64,000 bases of DNA, from assembly GCA_025084515.1 (NCBI GenBank), contig JAJAGP010003160.1, positions 1 through 64,000 on the forward strand, in the 5' to 3' direction. A model generated the notes under the pieces. It was given only the letters and a program-made list of their open reading frames with translations. It was not told the DNA's origin and did no database searches. Positions 1 to 12,837 of the stretch are shown in pieces (the stretch's first letter is position 1; each line of letters begins with the position of its first letter). Source of the stretch: Ancistrus triradiatus. Its lineage: Eukaryota > Chordata > Actinopteri > Siluriformes > Loricariidae. A program made the position numbers and the translations under genes.

Positions 1-299
1 TAAATAAAATAAAATAAATAAATGAATAAATAAATATTCCTAACTTCCGGGTGCTGGGTTTCGGAGACGGAACCACCTGTTTGTTGGTTGTGTCTTTGAA
101 TCCTAGTACTTGGGGCTCCTACTCTACTAACTTCCAGTAATCCCAGTCGGGTTCTACTCGATTGGTTTTGTTAAAAAAGTCGGCGTCTGCTGAACGGACA
201 ATGGCAGTACTGAACAAGCGCCGGCCCGTGCACTTTCCTTGGCTCCCTATCTAACCACGCTATGGATTATAGTGATGGGGGGAGTCACTGTACACTCAC

Positions 300-1060
300 A
301 AACCTAACCCTAACCCTAACCCTAAACCCCAACCCCAACCATAACCCTAACCCAACCCAACCTAACCCTAACCCCTAACCCTACCCCTAACCCTAAACCC
401 TAACCCTAAACCCTAACCCTAGATCCAGCCATATGCCTAAACCTAACCTTAGTACCTAAACTTAACCATGAATCCTATTTTTAGCCCAAACTCAAACCAT
501 ACACCTATCCATAAGACCTGACCTTAACCTTCACCTTGTCCCTAAACTTAACCCTAAAACCTAATAATAAACATGAACCATAAACCCCAGTTTTAACCCA
601 AACTTAAAGCCTAAACCCAACCTTGAACCTAATCCAAACCATAACCCTAAAACCTAACCTTAACCTTGAAACCCCACCTGTTCGGTCCCGCGCCCCCCAC
701 TTTTCTTGCGAGGAGGGTAGGGGTGGTGTGGGACATGAATAGATGATTAGATTAAAACCCAGACAGGTTTGGCCATGTTACTGCCCAGTTAAAGTGTGCA
801 TGGTTTTTCCATATTGCTGTCGTGTCCCAGGGAACAACCCCAGGCCTCTGGGCCTAACCCTCAGGACTCCTACACATCCAGTGATATGTCTAAACCTAAC
901 CTTTCTACCTAAACTTAACCATAAAGCCTAATTTTAATCCAAACTCAAACCCTACACCCAACCATAACCTTAACCGTCTCTTTATCCCTAATCCTAAACT
1001 TAACCCTAAAACCTAACCTGAACCTCAAACCAAACCATATGGCCTAGTCCTAAACCCCAA
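300..1060. repeat. Degenerate interstitial telomere-like (CCCTAA)n block
   Basis: Dense 'ccctaa', 'cctaac' and 'ccctaaa' variants run through 300-680 and again through about 855-1060, with a non-telomeric spacer between. Shorter blocks recur at the matching place in unit 2 (about 8405-8490) and unit 3 (10064-10100). They are therefore part of the macrosatellite unit, not a chromosome end. The hexamers are too diverged for a functional telomere. Confidence 0.75.
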
Positions 1061-2580
1061 CTTGGTCCTGAAAGGCTGAAAGGTATCCCTAGCCGTTTTC
1101 TCCCCTCTACTTTAAACCCAAAAGACTTAGATTTTTTCCAGTCAGACTCAAGTAAAATGCAATCTGGAAAACGGCCACTAGAGGGCAGCAGAGGGTTAAA
1201 TATGACGGTTCCCCCTTTAAAGAAAGCAATTACGTTTTAAATTACTATTGCCATTCAAATGGCACACTGTCCCTTAACTAGGCCCCTTTAACATTTCCTG
1301 TTAAACTTTGTTATTCTAATCGACCAGATCGGTACCAAAACGTAGGAAAATGTTGTTTAGAACTTCACAGACCAAGGTTGGTGCAATGCATCATGGGTAG
1401 CCTAATTATTTAAACTGTAATAACTCTTTGCTGGTAATAGGGAGGCCAATAGGGATGTTTTTTAAATTTAATACAGGTAAAAACGACAAAATAAAATTTA
1501 TTCGAATAGATTACACCAGGTCATATAGCCTGGCCTCACCATGATAGCAAAGCCGATTCCAGATTGGCACCTGGACTGGCTACCCAACCTAAAAGTCTGC
1601 CTGGTAGGGGCTGACAGTTTTCGTACAGAAGCCTGTTGCCTCTGGGGACTTCACAGTAGAGACTTGATGGTTGATTCCTTGCATCCATCCGCTGGGGTTC
1701 AAGGTTCCTGCCCTTGTTCAGCGTGGCGTGAACTCTGCTCGGCTGACTTCAGGAAGACCAAAGTCAAGTCAAGTCAGATTTATTTACATAGCGCTTTTTA
1801 CAATGGAGCATTGTCTCAAAGCAACTTTACAAGTTTAGATTATCTCCTAATAACTACGTCTAATCCCAAATTGAGCAAGCCTAGGGTGACAGTGGCAAGG
1901 AAAAACTCCCTGAGTTATAGGAAGAAACCTTGGGAGAACCAAGACTCAAAAAGGGACCCAACCTCCTTGCGCGGCGTAGATGATAAATCTAGGAGCGAAA
2001 CTAAAGTCATTGAGTCAAAGTTCAAATAAAATGTGAAGTATGCACATTGACATTAAGTGGCCCGGGTATGATGGGGCTGGAGCTGACGACGGAAGCAGCT
2101 TGACTGGAGCTACAGCAGATGAACATCATGTGTGGGGCTGGAACTGCCGGAACACAGCTCGGAGAGAAAACAGAAAATGTAATTAGTTATTGATTAAGAG
2201 CACAGTGTCTATTAACAATCACTGATGCCATGTCAATCACTGATGCCAAGTGTAGCATGAGAACTCGGCAGCATTAGCTATAGCAGCATAGTAGAAAGAG
2301 GAGAACTGTAGGAAAACCACAGCAAGCGGATCACGATACATTGGCACCCCAAGGGAGGCATAAGAGACAGTCAACCCAAACGTCTCTGACACCATAGGAC
2401 TCCTTTGCTATGAATCCCCCACTCTGCCATATTCCTAAGGTCAAGGATGCATGAGTGCAGATCACAGGACCGAGCCCAGTTCAGCCAGACGCCCCACTCG
2501 ACACTCCTTCGAGCGACAAGACAGGGCAGGCCAGCCATATCCAGACCTGGCCCCAGTGACCCAAGCCATTGCATCCTGAT

Positions 2581-3529
2581 CTAAATCTTGTCAAAAGCCT
2601 TTGTAAATAAGTATGTCTTTAGCGTAGACTTAAAACTTTGGAGAGTGTCTGAGTCTCGAACGAAAGTGGGAAGTTTATTCCATAGTTGGGGGGCCATGTA
2701 TGAGAAAGCCTTTCCCCCGACTGTGACTTTTTTAATTCTAGTAACTAAAAGAAGTCCTGTACCCTGAGAACGAAGCAGACAAGTTGGATTGTAAAACTCT
2801 AAGAGTTCACTCAGATAATGTGGGGCCAGGCCATGTAGAGCTTTATAAATTATAAGAAGTATTTTGTAATCAATACGGAATTTGACTGGTAACCAGTGCA
2901 GTGATGATAGAACAGGAGTGATATGATCAAATTTTCTAGTTCGAGATAGCACTCGGGCAGCTGCATTCTGAACTAACTAAAGTTTATTTACTAGAGCATC
3001 CAGTAAGTAAGGCGTTACAGTAATCCGACCTTCAGGTTATAAACGCATGAACAAGTTTCTCTGCATCATTAAAAGAGAGGATATTTCTAAGTTTAGCGAT
3101 ATTTTGTAATTGAAAGAAAGCAATTCGAGTGATGCTGCTAATGTGTGCATCAAAGGAGAGATCTGAATCAAATGTGACCCCTAAGTTTTTTACAGACGGA
3201 CTTGGCAATACTGGACAGCCATCTAGATTTAGGATAGATGTAGCTAACCTGTCTCTCACAGCCTTGGGTCCTACCAATAGAACCTCAGTTTTATCAAAGT
3301 TAAGTAAGAGAAAATTAAATAACATCCAATCTTTTATTTCCTTTACACAGTCCTCAATTTTGTTGATTGTAAGGCTGTCATTAGGTTTGGCTGATATGTA
3401 CAGCTGTGTATCATCTGCATAGCAGTGGAAACTAATGCCATGTTTGCGAATAACTGAGCCTAGTGGCAGCATGTACAGAGAGAATAAAAGCTGGCCAAGC
3501 ACTGACCCCTGAGGCATGCCATACTTCAC
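2581..3529 (-). pseudogene. LINE ORF2 reverse-transcriptase core and C terminus
   Basis: The 3529-3032 frame has 'GMPQGSVLGQLLFSLYM' and the catalytic 'YADDTQLY' box. The 2952-2581 frame has 'LHWLPVKFRIDYKILLI', typical of the C-terminal part of L2 ORF2. A frame break near 3030 separates the two parts. Confidence 0.8.
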
Positions 3530-4369
3530 TTTTGAGAGCTTAGACCTTAGATTATTTATATGAACTGGTACCGGTCAGTTAAGTAGGATTTAAACCAAGA
3601 AAGTGCTGATCCCTTAATACCTACAGTATTTTCTAGTCTATTTAGTAAAACATCATGATCTATAGTGTCAAATGCTGCACTTAAATCTAACAGAACAAGA
3701 AATTAAAAACATCCCTTATCTGAGGACATTAACAAGTCATTTAGTACCCTAATTAATGCTGTTTCAGTACTATGATGCCAGACTGAAATGTTTCATAAAT
3801 TTCCTTCCTTTGGAGGTAACTGCAGAGCTGCTAATAGACGGCTTTTTCTAAGATCTTTTACAGAAATGGTAGATTTGAAATTGGTCTAGAATTAGATATC
3901 ACACAAGGGTCAGGATTGGCTTTTTTTAATCAGTGGTTTGATAACGGCACACTTAAAGGATTTGGGCACATAACCAAAGGTAAGGGATGAATTTAAAATA
4001 ACTAACACTGGCTCTATAACACTGGGTAATACTTGTTTGAGTGAACGTGTAGGAATTGGATCTAATAAACATGTTGATGACTTAGACGAGCTGATCAGTG
4101 CGGATAGTTCAGTATTAGTAATTGGGGTAAAAGATTATTAAACTGATGTCTTCACTAGTGCTGCATCTGGAAGGTGGCTGAATAGTTTGGTGATGTGATG
4201 AGCATTGAGTTTTATGCCTAATGTTTTCTATCTTATTATTAAAGAAAGTCATGAAATCATTACTGTTAAAATTACACAGAACGTGAGAATCACTTTCTGT
4301 GGTTTTTTTTGGTAATTTGGAGACTGTATTAAAGAGAAATCTTGGATTATTCTTATTTTTCTCTATGAT

Positions 4370-5517
4370 TTAAGAGGTGTATGCAGCCTTAGCTTTAGTG
4401 AGGGCATGCTTATACTCTGCCATGCTGTCCCTCCAAGCAATCTTAAACACCTCCAATTTACTATGTCTCCACTTGTGCTCTAAATGCCATGTTCTTTGCT
4501 TTAAGGTAGGGGTGTGGTCATTATACCATGGTGCTAGCCTTTTTTCCCTAATACGTTTGACCCTAGCAGGGGCAGTCATGTCCAGGGTTGAGCGAAGCAC
4601 ACATTCTAATTGCTCATTTACACAAGATGATTTATCTCCATAGGTGTATTAAATTTTAAGTCTGGTAGGTTTTTAATAAACGCAGCTGGAGTAGCAGATG
4701 TGATAGTGTGCTTAGTGTGATAACGAGGCAGAAGGATTTTATTTATTAGAGATAGCTCAAATACTAAAAGATAGTGATCTGAAATCGAATCACTTTGGGG
4801 GAAAACATCAAGGTTATCTATTTTGATATCAAATGTTAATATTAGATCTAAAGTATGATTACAGCGGTGGGTTGGTCCCATCACATTCTGAGTGATACCC
4901 ATGGATTCTAAGATGGACTCGAAAGCAATTATAAGTGGATCCTGCTCATTGTCAAAGTGAATATTGAAATCACCTACAATTAAAGCCTTATCTGTTGACA
5001 GTAGTAAGCAGGAAAGAAAGTTAGCAAATTCCTGAAGAAATTCTGAATAGGGACCAGGAGGGTGGTAAATAGTGATAAGCTGAAAAGAGTGTGGTTTTGA
5101 CTTCCATAACGATGGATCAGTCACATTAAGCATCAGTATTTCAAAAGAATTAGCCTTGTAATGGGATTTAGTTGTAACACTTAGCTCTTTGTCAAAAATT
5201 GTGGCTATGCCTCCCCCCAGACCATTAGGACGAGGGCAATTTGCATGACTGTATCCAGGAGGTGAGGCTTTATTTAAGGCTAAATATTCATCAGGTCTAA
5301 TCCAAATTTCGGTGAGACAGAGAGCGTGTAAGCGTTTATCAGTGATCATTTCATTTACAATCACTGCTTTGTTTGTAAGTGATCTAATGTTAAGTAATCC
5401 TAGCTTTAGTCTAATGTTGTTATTTCTTTGGCAGCTATCTGTGTTTATACTAATGAGGTTATTAAAACAGACTTTTTGAGAGCATTTACGTTTAGGGCAG
5501 ATGCGGGTAACAGACAC
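4370..5517 (-). pseudogene. LINE ORF2 endonuclease region
   Basis: The 5517-4618 frame reads as an AP-endonuclease-like domain. It has 'LGLLNIRSLTNKA' (start), 'CLTEIW' (catalytic Glu region), 'GGGIATIF', 'ALIVGDFNIHFD' (the GDFN motif) and 'SDSISDHYLLVFE' (the SDH motif). The following frame (4600-4370) continues toward the reverse transcriptase. A frameshift near 4615 separates them. Confidence 0.75.
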
Positions 5518-5613
5518 AGTTTCAATAATGTGGGTTCTGGTTGACAGTGCATGGCTACCAGCAGAGAGTTGGTTAAGCCGGTCTGTCTGCTGCCTGACCC
5601 CTGCTCTGGATAG

Positions 5614-6433
5614 TCAGCCCCTAACCAATTGGGCCATAAGACTATGGGCAATGTTGCAGGAGATGAGAGCAGCACCCTCCAGAGTGGGATGCACACCATC
5701 CCATCCTAAAAGGCCAGGCTTACCTTTAAAGGCTATCCAGTTGTCTATATAGCCCACGTTGTTTTCAGAGCACCAGTTGGACAGCCAGCAGTTCAGCGAC
5801 CATAACCTGCTGTAGGCTTGGTCACCTCGCCTCATTGGGATGGGGCCAGAGCAGACTACAGCATCGGACATTGCCTTCGCCACGCTAACCACCTCTACAA
5901 AATTAGCCTTAGTAACCTCTGACTGACGAAGGCGTATATCATTAGCCCCTACATGAATAACTATCCTAGAGAATCTGCGGCTCTCGAGTTCACTAAGACT
6001 CGTTACAATGTCCTGCACTCTGGCTCCGGGGATACAGAGAACTCTAGCTGCTGGTGTCCCTAAAGGGGTAGCAAGTTTCACATGTCATAAAATAGAGTCA
6101 CCTATGACCAGAGCTCTTTCAACAGGCTGCTCAGTAGGTGTTTCACTGAGGAGGGCAAACCTGTTGGACACGTGATCAGGTAAAGAGTGGTGCTCTCGTG
6201 GACTAGCCTTAAGACTACGTCGCCGAACCGTCGCTCACTTGCCCTGCTGCAAGGACTCTGCCCGGGCTCTAACTTCACCTTTGGCATCCAGATCTGCTAA
6301 GCTAGGAGGTGAGCTAGCCTTCTCTAATGTCTGGATGCGCGCCTCTAAAACTACAATCTTCTCCGTCAGACTGCCTACAAGCCTACACCTATCACAAGTA
6401 AAATTTACACTAATGACGGAGGAGAAAATAGCT
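5614..6433 (-). pseudogene. LINE ORF1: coiled coil plus SGNH esterase-like domain
   Basis: The upstream frame (6433-6235) has a Cys pair (CDRC) and a heptad-like stretch (LTEKIVVLEARIQTLEKA). The downstream frame (6081-5614) shows 'IVIHVGANDIR' (the GxND block) and 'WDGVHP' (the DxxH block) of SGNH hydrolases. Some vertebrate CR1/L2 ORF1 proteins carry this domain. The two parts are in different frames, so the ORF is broken. Confidence 0.7.
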
Positions 6434-7340
6434 AAAGTCAATTCAAGTCAGATTTATTTATATAGCGCTTTTTACAATGGAGCATTGTCTCAAAGCAACT
6501 TTACAAGTTTAGATTATCTCCTAATAACTACGTCCAATCCCAAATTGAGCAAGCCTAGGGCGACAGTGGCAAGGAAAATCTCCCTAGTTCTAGGAAGAAA
6601 CCTTGGGAGGACCAAGACTCAAAAAGGGACCCAACCTCCTTGGGCGGAGTAGATGATAAATCTGAGAGCGAAACTAAAGTCATGGAGTCATAGTTCGAAT
6701 AAAATGTGAAGTTTGCACATCGACATTAAGTGGCTCAAGTATGATGATAAATCTAAGAGCGAAACTAAAGTCATGGAGTCAACATGCCACACTCGGCACA
6801 GGGAACAAGAACAGCAGAAGCCATGTTAGTACAATTAATGAATTAAAGGTACTTAGGTTCGGGTGGTGTTGTGGGGTGCCGAGTGAAGATATGGTTCAGC
6901 TGCAGCCGATGGTCCAATGCAATGCTCGATTAAAGCGTTAATAGAAGTTAAGTCAATACAAAACGTCACAAAAAACTAAGTCTCAGAAAGAAAGTGGGAA
7001 AAGACTGTAAAAAAGTTATAAAAACACACACTACTGCAAAAGAATACGCAACTCTGGTAATTAGCTAATGGCTAATTACTGCAAACACAAGCCGGTATAC
7101 CTGTAAAGTTACTAAATAACGATTAGCGGCAAAAAATATAATCCGCCGGTACGAGAATAAAATGATTAAGATGTTGTAAAAACCTACTATATATACGATT
7201 ATAAATGATACAGATGCGATCGGGAATTAAAATAGTTCAAAGGTAATAAGCTGCTAACAGCTACGAAACGGCGTGCGTCCTGTGTGCAATCGTGGAGAAT
7301 GAGTCTGGGTTGCCAGATCCTCGCAATCCCCCAAAGGGCG
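6434..7340 (-). mobile_element. Second LINE 3' end abutting the first, plus unassigned sequence
   Basis: 6434-6720 repeats the 3' tail seen at 1763-2040 ('gcgctttttacaatggagca', then 'tgggaggaccaagactcaaa'), in the same orientation. A short stretch ('aagagcgaaactaaagtcat') is duplicated again at about 6750. From about 6800 to 7340 I see AT-rich sequence with no recognisable gene. It may be 5' LINE sequence or filler before the macrosatellite resumes. Confidence 0.55.
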
Positions 7341-7349
7341 TGAGTAAGC

Positions 7350-7910
7350 TTATTGGATTTACATTTGTAAGGTTATTGGATTCTAAACCACAGTTTATCA
7401 CCCGAGGCTTATGTCAATCTAAGGAGTACAACTTAATTCCAAAAATCAGCGTCAACCAAAATAATAAAAGGACTTCATCCAAAAACAGGAAAAGTTATTC
7501 CGTAGTGTGAAGCGTCACACCTAAAAAAAGCATAGAAAAACCTTATACAAGGTACATTTCAAAGGTTATGGGATCTTAAACCACAACTTATCGACCAAAA
7601 CTGATGTCAATCTAAGGAGAGGCGTACAACTCAGCATTACATAAATCAGCGTCGACCAAAATACTAAAAGGACTTCACCCAAAAACAGGAAAAATCATTC
7701 CATTGTGTGAAGAGTCACACCTACAGCATAGGAAAACCTTATAAGAGGTACATTTCAAAGGTTATGGGGTCTTAAACCACAACGTATCGACCAAAACTGA
7801 GGTCAATCTACGGAGCGGCATACAACTCAGCATTCCATAAATCAGCGTCAACCAAAACAATAAAACGACTTGACTTAAAAACAGGAAAAGTCAATCTGTT
7901 GCATGAAGCA
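7350..7910. repeat. ~195-bp tandem subrepeat, three copies
   Basis: Copies start near 7350, 7549 and 7745. Each carries 'aaaccacaac', 'atcagcgtc', 'aaaacaggaaaa' and 'gtgaag' landmarks at the same spacing. It forms part of the macrosatellite unit. Confidence 0.75.
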
Positions 7911-9159
7911 TCAGGCCTAAAACATGAGAACCCATTCTGCCAGAAACACCAGCTCTAAACTAGATAAACTATCCTAAAATCCAACCAACTAAACCAATAG
8001 AAGTGATCCTGAGGTACACTGCTGATGATTGTGACCCACCATTGCAAACAAAACAATCTGAACTCAAAATAAACCTCAGTTGCTGGTACCACATCTCAAC
8101 ATAGAAGGAGGAACATTTATTTCATCTCGTGAAGCAACCAGACACAAAAAAATATTCCTAACTCCCAAGTGCTAGGATTCAAAGACAGAACCACCAAACA
8201 CAGTCCTTAAAACAGCTCCTACTCTACTAACTTCCAGTAATCCCAGTCGGGTTACACTCGATTGGTTTTGTTAAAAAAGCAGACGCCAAGTCGGTGTCCG
8301 CTGAATGGATAATGGCAGTACTGAACAAGCGCCGGCCTGTGCACTTTCCTTGGCTCCCTATCTAACCAAGCTACGGATTTTAGTGATGGGGGGGGAGTCA
8401 TTGTATTCTCGCAAAACCTAACCCTAACCCCTAACCTAACCTTAAACTCTAACTCCAAACCCTAACCCTAACCCCCTAACCCTAACCCAAAAGACTTAGA
8501 TTTTATCCAGTCAAACTCAAGTAAACTGCAATCTGGAAAAAGGCCACAAGAGGGCAGCAGAGGATTAAAAATGACTGTTCCCCCTGTAAAGAAAACGCAA
8601 TTGTGTTTTAAAACGGGGTTTAATTCACTATTGCCATTCAAACGGCACACTGTCCTTTAACTGGGCCCCTTAAACATTTCCTGTTAAACTTTGTTATCCT
8701 AATAAACCAGATCCGTACCAAAACGGGGGAAACTGTTGATTAGAACGTCACAGACTAAGGTTGGTGCAATGCATCATGGGTAGCCTAATTATCGTCATTT
8801 AAACTGTAATAGCTCTTCGCTCGTAATTGGGAGGACAAAATAGTTTTTTTTACACCTAATACAGATAAAAATAACAAAATAAAAATGTTTTGAATAGATT
8901 ACACAAAGTCATATGACTTGGCCTCACCATGATAGCGAAGCCGATTCCAGATAGGCACCTGGACTGGCTATCCAACCTAGAAGTTTGCGTGATAGGGGCT
9001 GGCAGTTTTCGTACAGAAGTCTGTTGTCTCTGGGGACTTCCCAGTAGAAGCTTGATGGTTGATTTCTTGTCTGCTGAGGTTCAAGTTTCCTATCCTTGTT
9101 CAGCACTTGTGAACTTTGCTTGGCTGACTTCAGGAAGACCAAGAGGGGGTGAGTACGAG

Positions 9160-9515
9160 AGGTACATTTGTAAGGTTATTGGATTCTAAACCACAACTTA
9201 TCCCCCAAAGCTTATGTCAATCTAAGGAGTACAACTTAGTCCTAAAAATCAGCGTCAACCAAAACAATAAATGGGCTTCACCCGAAAACAGGAAAAGTCA
9301 TTCCGTTGTGTGGAGAGTGACACCTGCAGCATAGGAAAACCTTATACGAGGTACATTTGAAAGGCTATGGGATCTTAAACCACAACTTATCGACCAAAGT
9401 GGATGTCAGTCTACGGAGCGGCGTACAACTCAACATTCCATAAATCAGCGTCAGCTAAAAAAATTAATTGACTTAAAAACAGGAAAAGTCAATCCATTGC
9501 ATGAGGCATCAGGTC
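9160..9515. repeat. ~195-bp tandem subrepeat, two copies in unit 2
   Basis: The same subrepeat as at 7350-7910, but only two copies (starting near 9165 and 9348). Copy number therefore differs between neighbouring macrosatellite units. Confidence 0.7.
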
Positions 9516-10087
9516 TAAAACATGAGAGCCCATTCTGCTAGAAGCACCAGCTAAACTATCCTAAAATCCAACCAACTAAACCAATATAAATTGGACACGG
9601 GACACAAAGTCGAGGATTGATCAACCTACGGCTGGCCGCCTCAGAGGAGGGCGTACAGTGTTCAAGGCCGAAACGTCCAATGATCCTGAGGTACACTGCT
9701 GATGATTGTGGCCCACCATTGCAAACAAAACAATCTGAACTCAAAATAAACCTCAGTTGCTGGTACCACATCTCAACACAGAAGGAGGAACGTTTATTTC
9801 ATCTCGTGAAGCAACCGGACACAAAAAAATATTCCTAACTCCCAAGTGCTAGGATTCAAAGACAGAACCACCAAACACAGTCCTTAAAACGTCTCCTACT
9901 CTACTAACTTCCAGTAATCCCAGTCGGGTTCCAATCGATTGGTTTTGTTAAAAAAGCAGACGCCAAGTTGCTGTCCACTGAACGGACAATGGCAGTACTG
10001 AACAAGCGCCGGCCCGTGCAATTTCCTTGGGGGGGGGGGGGGGCAGTCATTGTATTGTCACATAAACCTAACCCAAACCCTGACCCT

Positions 10088-10225
10088 AACCCAAAGGTCA
10101 CGGGGTCAGAGGTCAGGAAGTCAAAGGTCCTGGGGTCAAAAGTCAGGGGGTCAAATGTCACGGGTCAAAGGTCATGGTGTCAAGTGTCACGCGGTCAGAG
10201 GGTCAAAGGTCAGGGTCACGCCTCG
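10088..10225. repeat. GGTCA-type minisatellite
   Basis: A run of 9-11-bp units built on 'ggtca' ('aggtcacgg', 'aggtcagga', 'aaaggtcctg', 'aaaagtcagg'). It directly follows the telomere-like block of unit 3 and a poly-G tract (10030-10043). Confidence 0.7.
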
Positions 10226-10499
10226 ATACAGCGGTCCCACAAACACCATGAGTCTCCGCCTTGAACACGAGCGTATTCGGACACTGAGCCGGAACAAGTC
10301 TTTCAGCTTGTGACTGAAGGTCTAATGTCTCCAGTATTCTGGACCTGTGTGACCTGGAAAACTAGACCCTGACCTGCCACCTGTCCAAGTGTCTGTTGTG
10401 TGTGTGTGAATTCTTTCGCTTGAACTGGAGAGAACATGGAGGAACAGCCTGCAGGTACGAGGAGTTTGAACTCTTTTGTTCTTGTTCTTTTAGGATGGG

Positions 10500-12664
10500 A
10501 CGGTGTCCATCCCACTCGGGAGGGTGCTGCTCTCATCTCCTGCAACATTGCCCATAGTCTTATTGCCCGATTGGTTAGGGACTGACTATCCAGAGCAGGG
10601 GTCAGGCAGCAGACAGACCGGCTTAACCAACTGTCTGCTGGTAGCCATGCACCGTCACCCAGAACCCACATTATTGAAACTGTGTCTGTTACCCGCATCT
10701 GCCCTAAACGTAAACGCTCTCAAAAAGTCTGTTTTAATAACCTCATTAATATAAACACAGATAGCTGCCAAAGAAATAACAACCTTAGACTAAAGCTAGG
10801 ATTACTTAACATTAGATCACTTACAAACAAAGCCGTGAATGTCTCACTGAAACTTGGATTAGACCTGATGAATATTTAGCCTTAAATGAAGCCTCACCTC
10901 CTGGATACAGTCATGCTAGTCGCCCTCGTCCTAATGGTTGGGGGGGAGGCGTAGCCACAATTTTTGACAAAGAGTAGTGTTACAGCTAAAATTCCCATTA
11001 CAATCAATTCTTTTTGAATACTGATTCTTAAGTGACTGATCCATCGTTATGGAAGTCAAAACCACACTCTTTTCAGCTTATAACTATTTACCGGCCTCCT
11101 GGTCCCGATTCAGAATTTCTTCAGGAATTTGCTAACTTTCTTTCCTGCTTACTACTGTCAACAGATAAGGCTTTAATTGTAGGTGATTTCAATATTCACT
11201 TTGACAATACACTTAAAATTGCTTTCGAGTCCATCTTAGAATCCATTTGTATCACTCAGAATGTGATGGGACCAACCCACCGCTGTAATCATACTTTAGA
11301 TCTAATATTAACATTTTGTATCAATATAGATAAACTTGATGTTTTCCCGCAAAGTGATTCGATTTCAGATCACTATCTTTTAGTATTTGTGTAGTATAAA
11401 TAAAATCCTTCTGTCTCGTTATCACACCAAGCGAACTATCACATCTGCTACTCCAGCTGCGTTCATTAAAAACCCACTAGACTTGAAATTTAATACACCT
11501 ACAGAGATCAATCATCTTGAGTGTGTAAATGACCAATTAGAATGTGTGCTTCGCTCAACGCTGGACACGACTGCCCCTGCTAGGGTCAAACGTATTAGCG
11601 AAAAAAGGCTAGCACCATGGTATAATGACCACACCCGTACCTTAAAGCAAAGAACACGGCATCTAGAGCGCAAGTGGAGACATAGTAAATTGGAGGTGTT
11701 TAAGATTGCTTGGAGGGACAGCATGGCAGATTATAAGCATGCCCTCACTAAAGCTGCATACTTCTCCTCAATCATAGAGAAAAATAAGAATAATCCAAGA
11801 TTTCTCTTTAATACAGTCTCCAAATTAACAAAAAAAACTCACAGAAAGTGATTCTCCCATTCTGTGAAATTTTAACAGTAATGATTTCATGACTTTCTTT
11901 AATGATAAGATAGAAAACATTAGGCATAAAACTCAATGCTCATCACATCACCAAACTGTTCAGCCACCTTCCAATGCAGCCCTAGTGACGACATCTGTGG
12001 ACAATATCCCTCTTTTTATGATGCAAAAACTTGTTTCATATGCGTTTATTAAAACCTCAAGGTTGATTACTGTAAACGCCTTACTTATTCCTGGATGCTC
12101 TAGTAAAATCATAAATAAACTTCAGTTAGTTTCAGATGCAGCGGCCCGAGTGGCTAACTCTAACTAGAAAATTGATCATATCACTCAACTCCTGTTCTAT
12201 CATCACTGCCGGGGTACCAGTCAACTAGACTATTACATTTTCCTGTTTTTCTCTCCGAGCTGGGGGTTTCCGGCAGTCCAGCCACACATGATGTTCCATC
12301 GCTTATCTGTCCAGTCAGAGCTGCTTCCGTCCATCAGCTCCAGCCCCACCAATATATAAACCCGGGCCACTTACTGTCGTGTGCAATACCGTCACATTTT
12401 ATTTTAAACTTTGACTCCATGTGACTTTAGTTTCGCTCTTGTTTATCATCTACGCCGCCCACGGAGGTTGGGTCCCTTTTGAGTCTGGTCCTCCCAAGGT
12501 TTCTTCCTAGCACGAGGGAGTTTTTCCTTGCCACTGTCGCCCTAGGCTTGCTCAATTTGGGATTGGACGTAGTTATTAGGAGATAATCTAAACTTGTAAA
12601 GTTGCTTTGAGACAATGCTCCATTGTAAAAAGCGCTATATAAATAAATCTGACTTGACTTGACT
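10500..12664 (+). mobile_element. L2/CR1-clade LINE, 5'-truncated and internally deleted
   Basis: It starts in the end of ORF1 ('WDGVHP'-type sequence at about 10497-10580) and continues through the endonuclease (10682-11850, with GDFN and SDSISDHY motifs in broken frames). It then jumps to the extreme C-terminal region near 12000-12170. The YADD reverse-transcriptase core present in the 1763-6433 copy is missing. The 3' tail at 12450-12664 ends in tandem 'gactt' units. The region just upstream (10230-10500) has no recognised content. Confidence 0.75.
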
Positions 12665-12837
12665 TGTTCTATCCTCACCAGCTGACTCTTCCTTGTTAGG
12701 GAATTTGGTTTGTGTCACCACTGGCTTCCCACTTGTACTAGCAGGTGTCTACTCCGTGGTAAGTGTCTGGGTCGCATTGCATTCTGGGAGTGGGTGTCGC
12801 AAGGGGAGTGGCTATGGTTCTTGTGAGTGAAAGTGTC

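Larger units (their letters stand above)
1763..6433 (-). mobile_element. L2/CR1-clade LINE retrotransposon, near full length, degenerate
   Basis: Read on the minus strand, the order is: ORF1 with a coiled coil and an SGNH-esterase-like domain (6433-5614), an AP-endonuclease-like domain (5517-4618), reverse transcriptase pieces (about 4600-2581), a 3' UTR, and a tail of tandem 'gactt' units at about 1763-1775. Esterase-bearing ORF1 proteins are known from CR1/L2 LINEs. Frameshifts and stops break ORF2 into several frames, so the copy is dead. It lies inside macrosatellite unit 1. Confidence 0.8.
33..10060. repeat. Tandem macrosatellite, ~1.68-kb unit, interrupted by LINE sequence
   Basis: The same landmarks recur in the same order. 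'aatattccta' is at 33, 8151 and 9828 (period 1677 bp between the last two). A segment around 'aacaagcgccggcc' is near 220, 8320 and 9998. A segment around 'gggcagcagagg' is near 1183 and 8553. A segment around 'ccgattccag' is near 1553 and 8941. Unit 1 is 33-1762 plus about 7340-8150, unit 2 is 8151-9827, and unit 3 breaks off near 10060. The unit 1 sequence stops at 'ggaagaccaa' (about 1760) and resumes near 7350, so LINE material was inserted into it. Short open frames here (for example 1541-2029, 8929-9189) lie in repeat and I do not regard them as genes. Confidence 0.8.

Noticed and set aside
300..680. A chromosome end (telomere)
   Set aside because: The hexamers are degenerate and the block recurs inside each macrosatellite unit, with kilobases of other sequence around it.
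7350..7910. CRISPR-like regular repeat array
   Set aside because: Units are about 195 bp with no short repeat/unique spacer pattern, and the genome is vertebrate.
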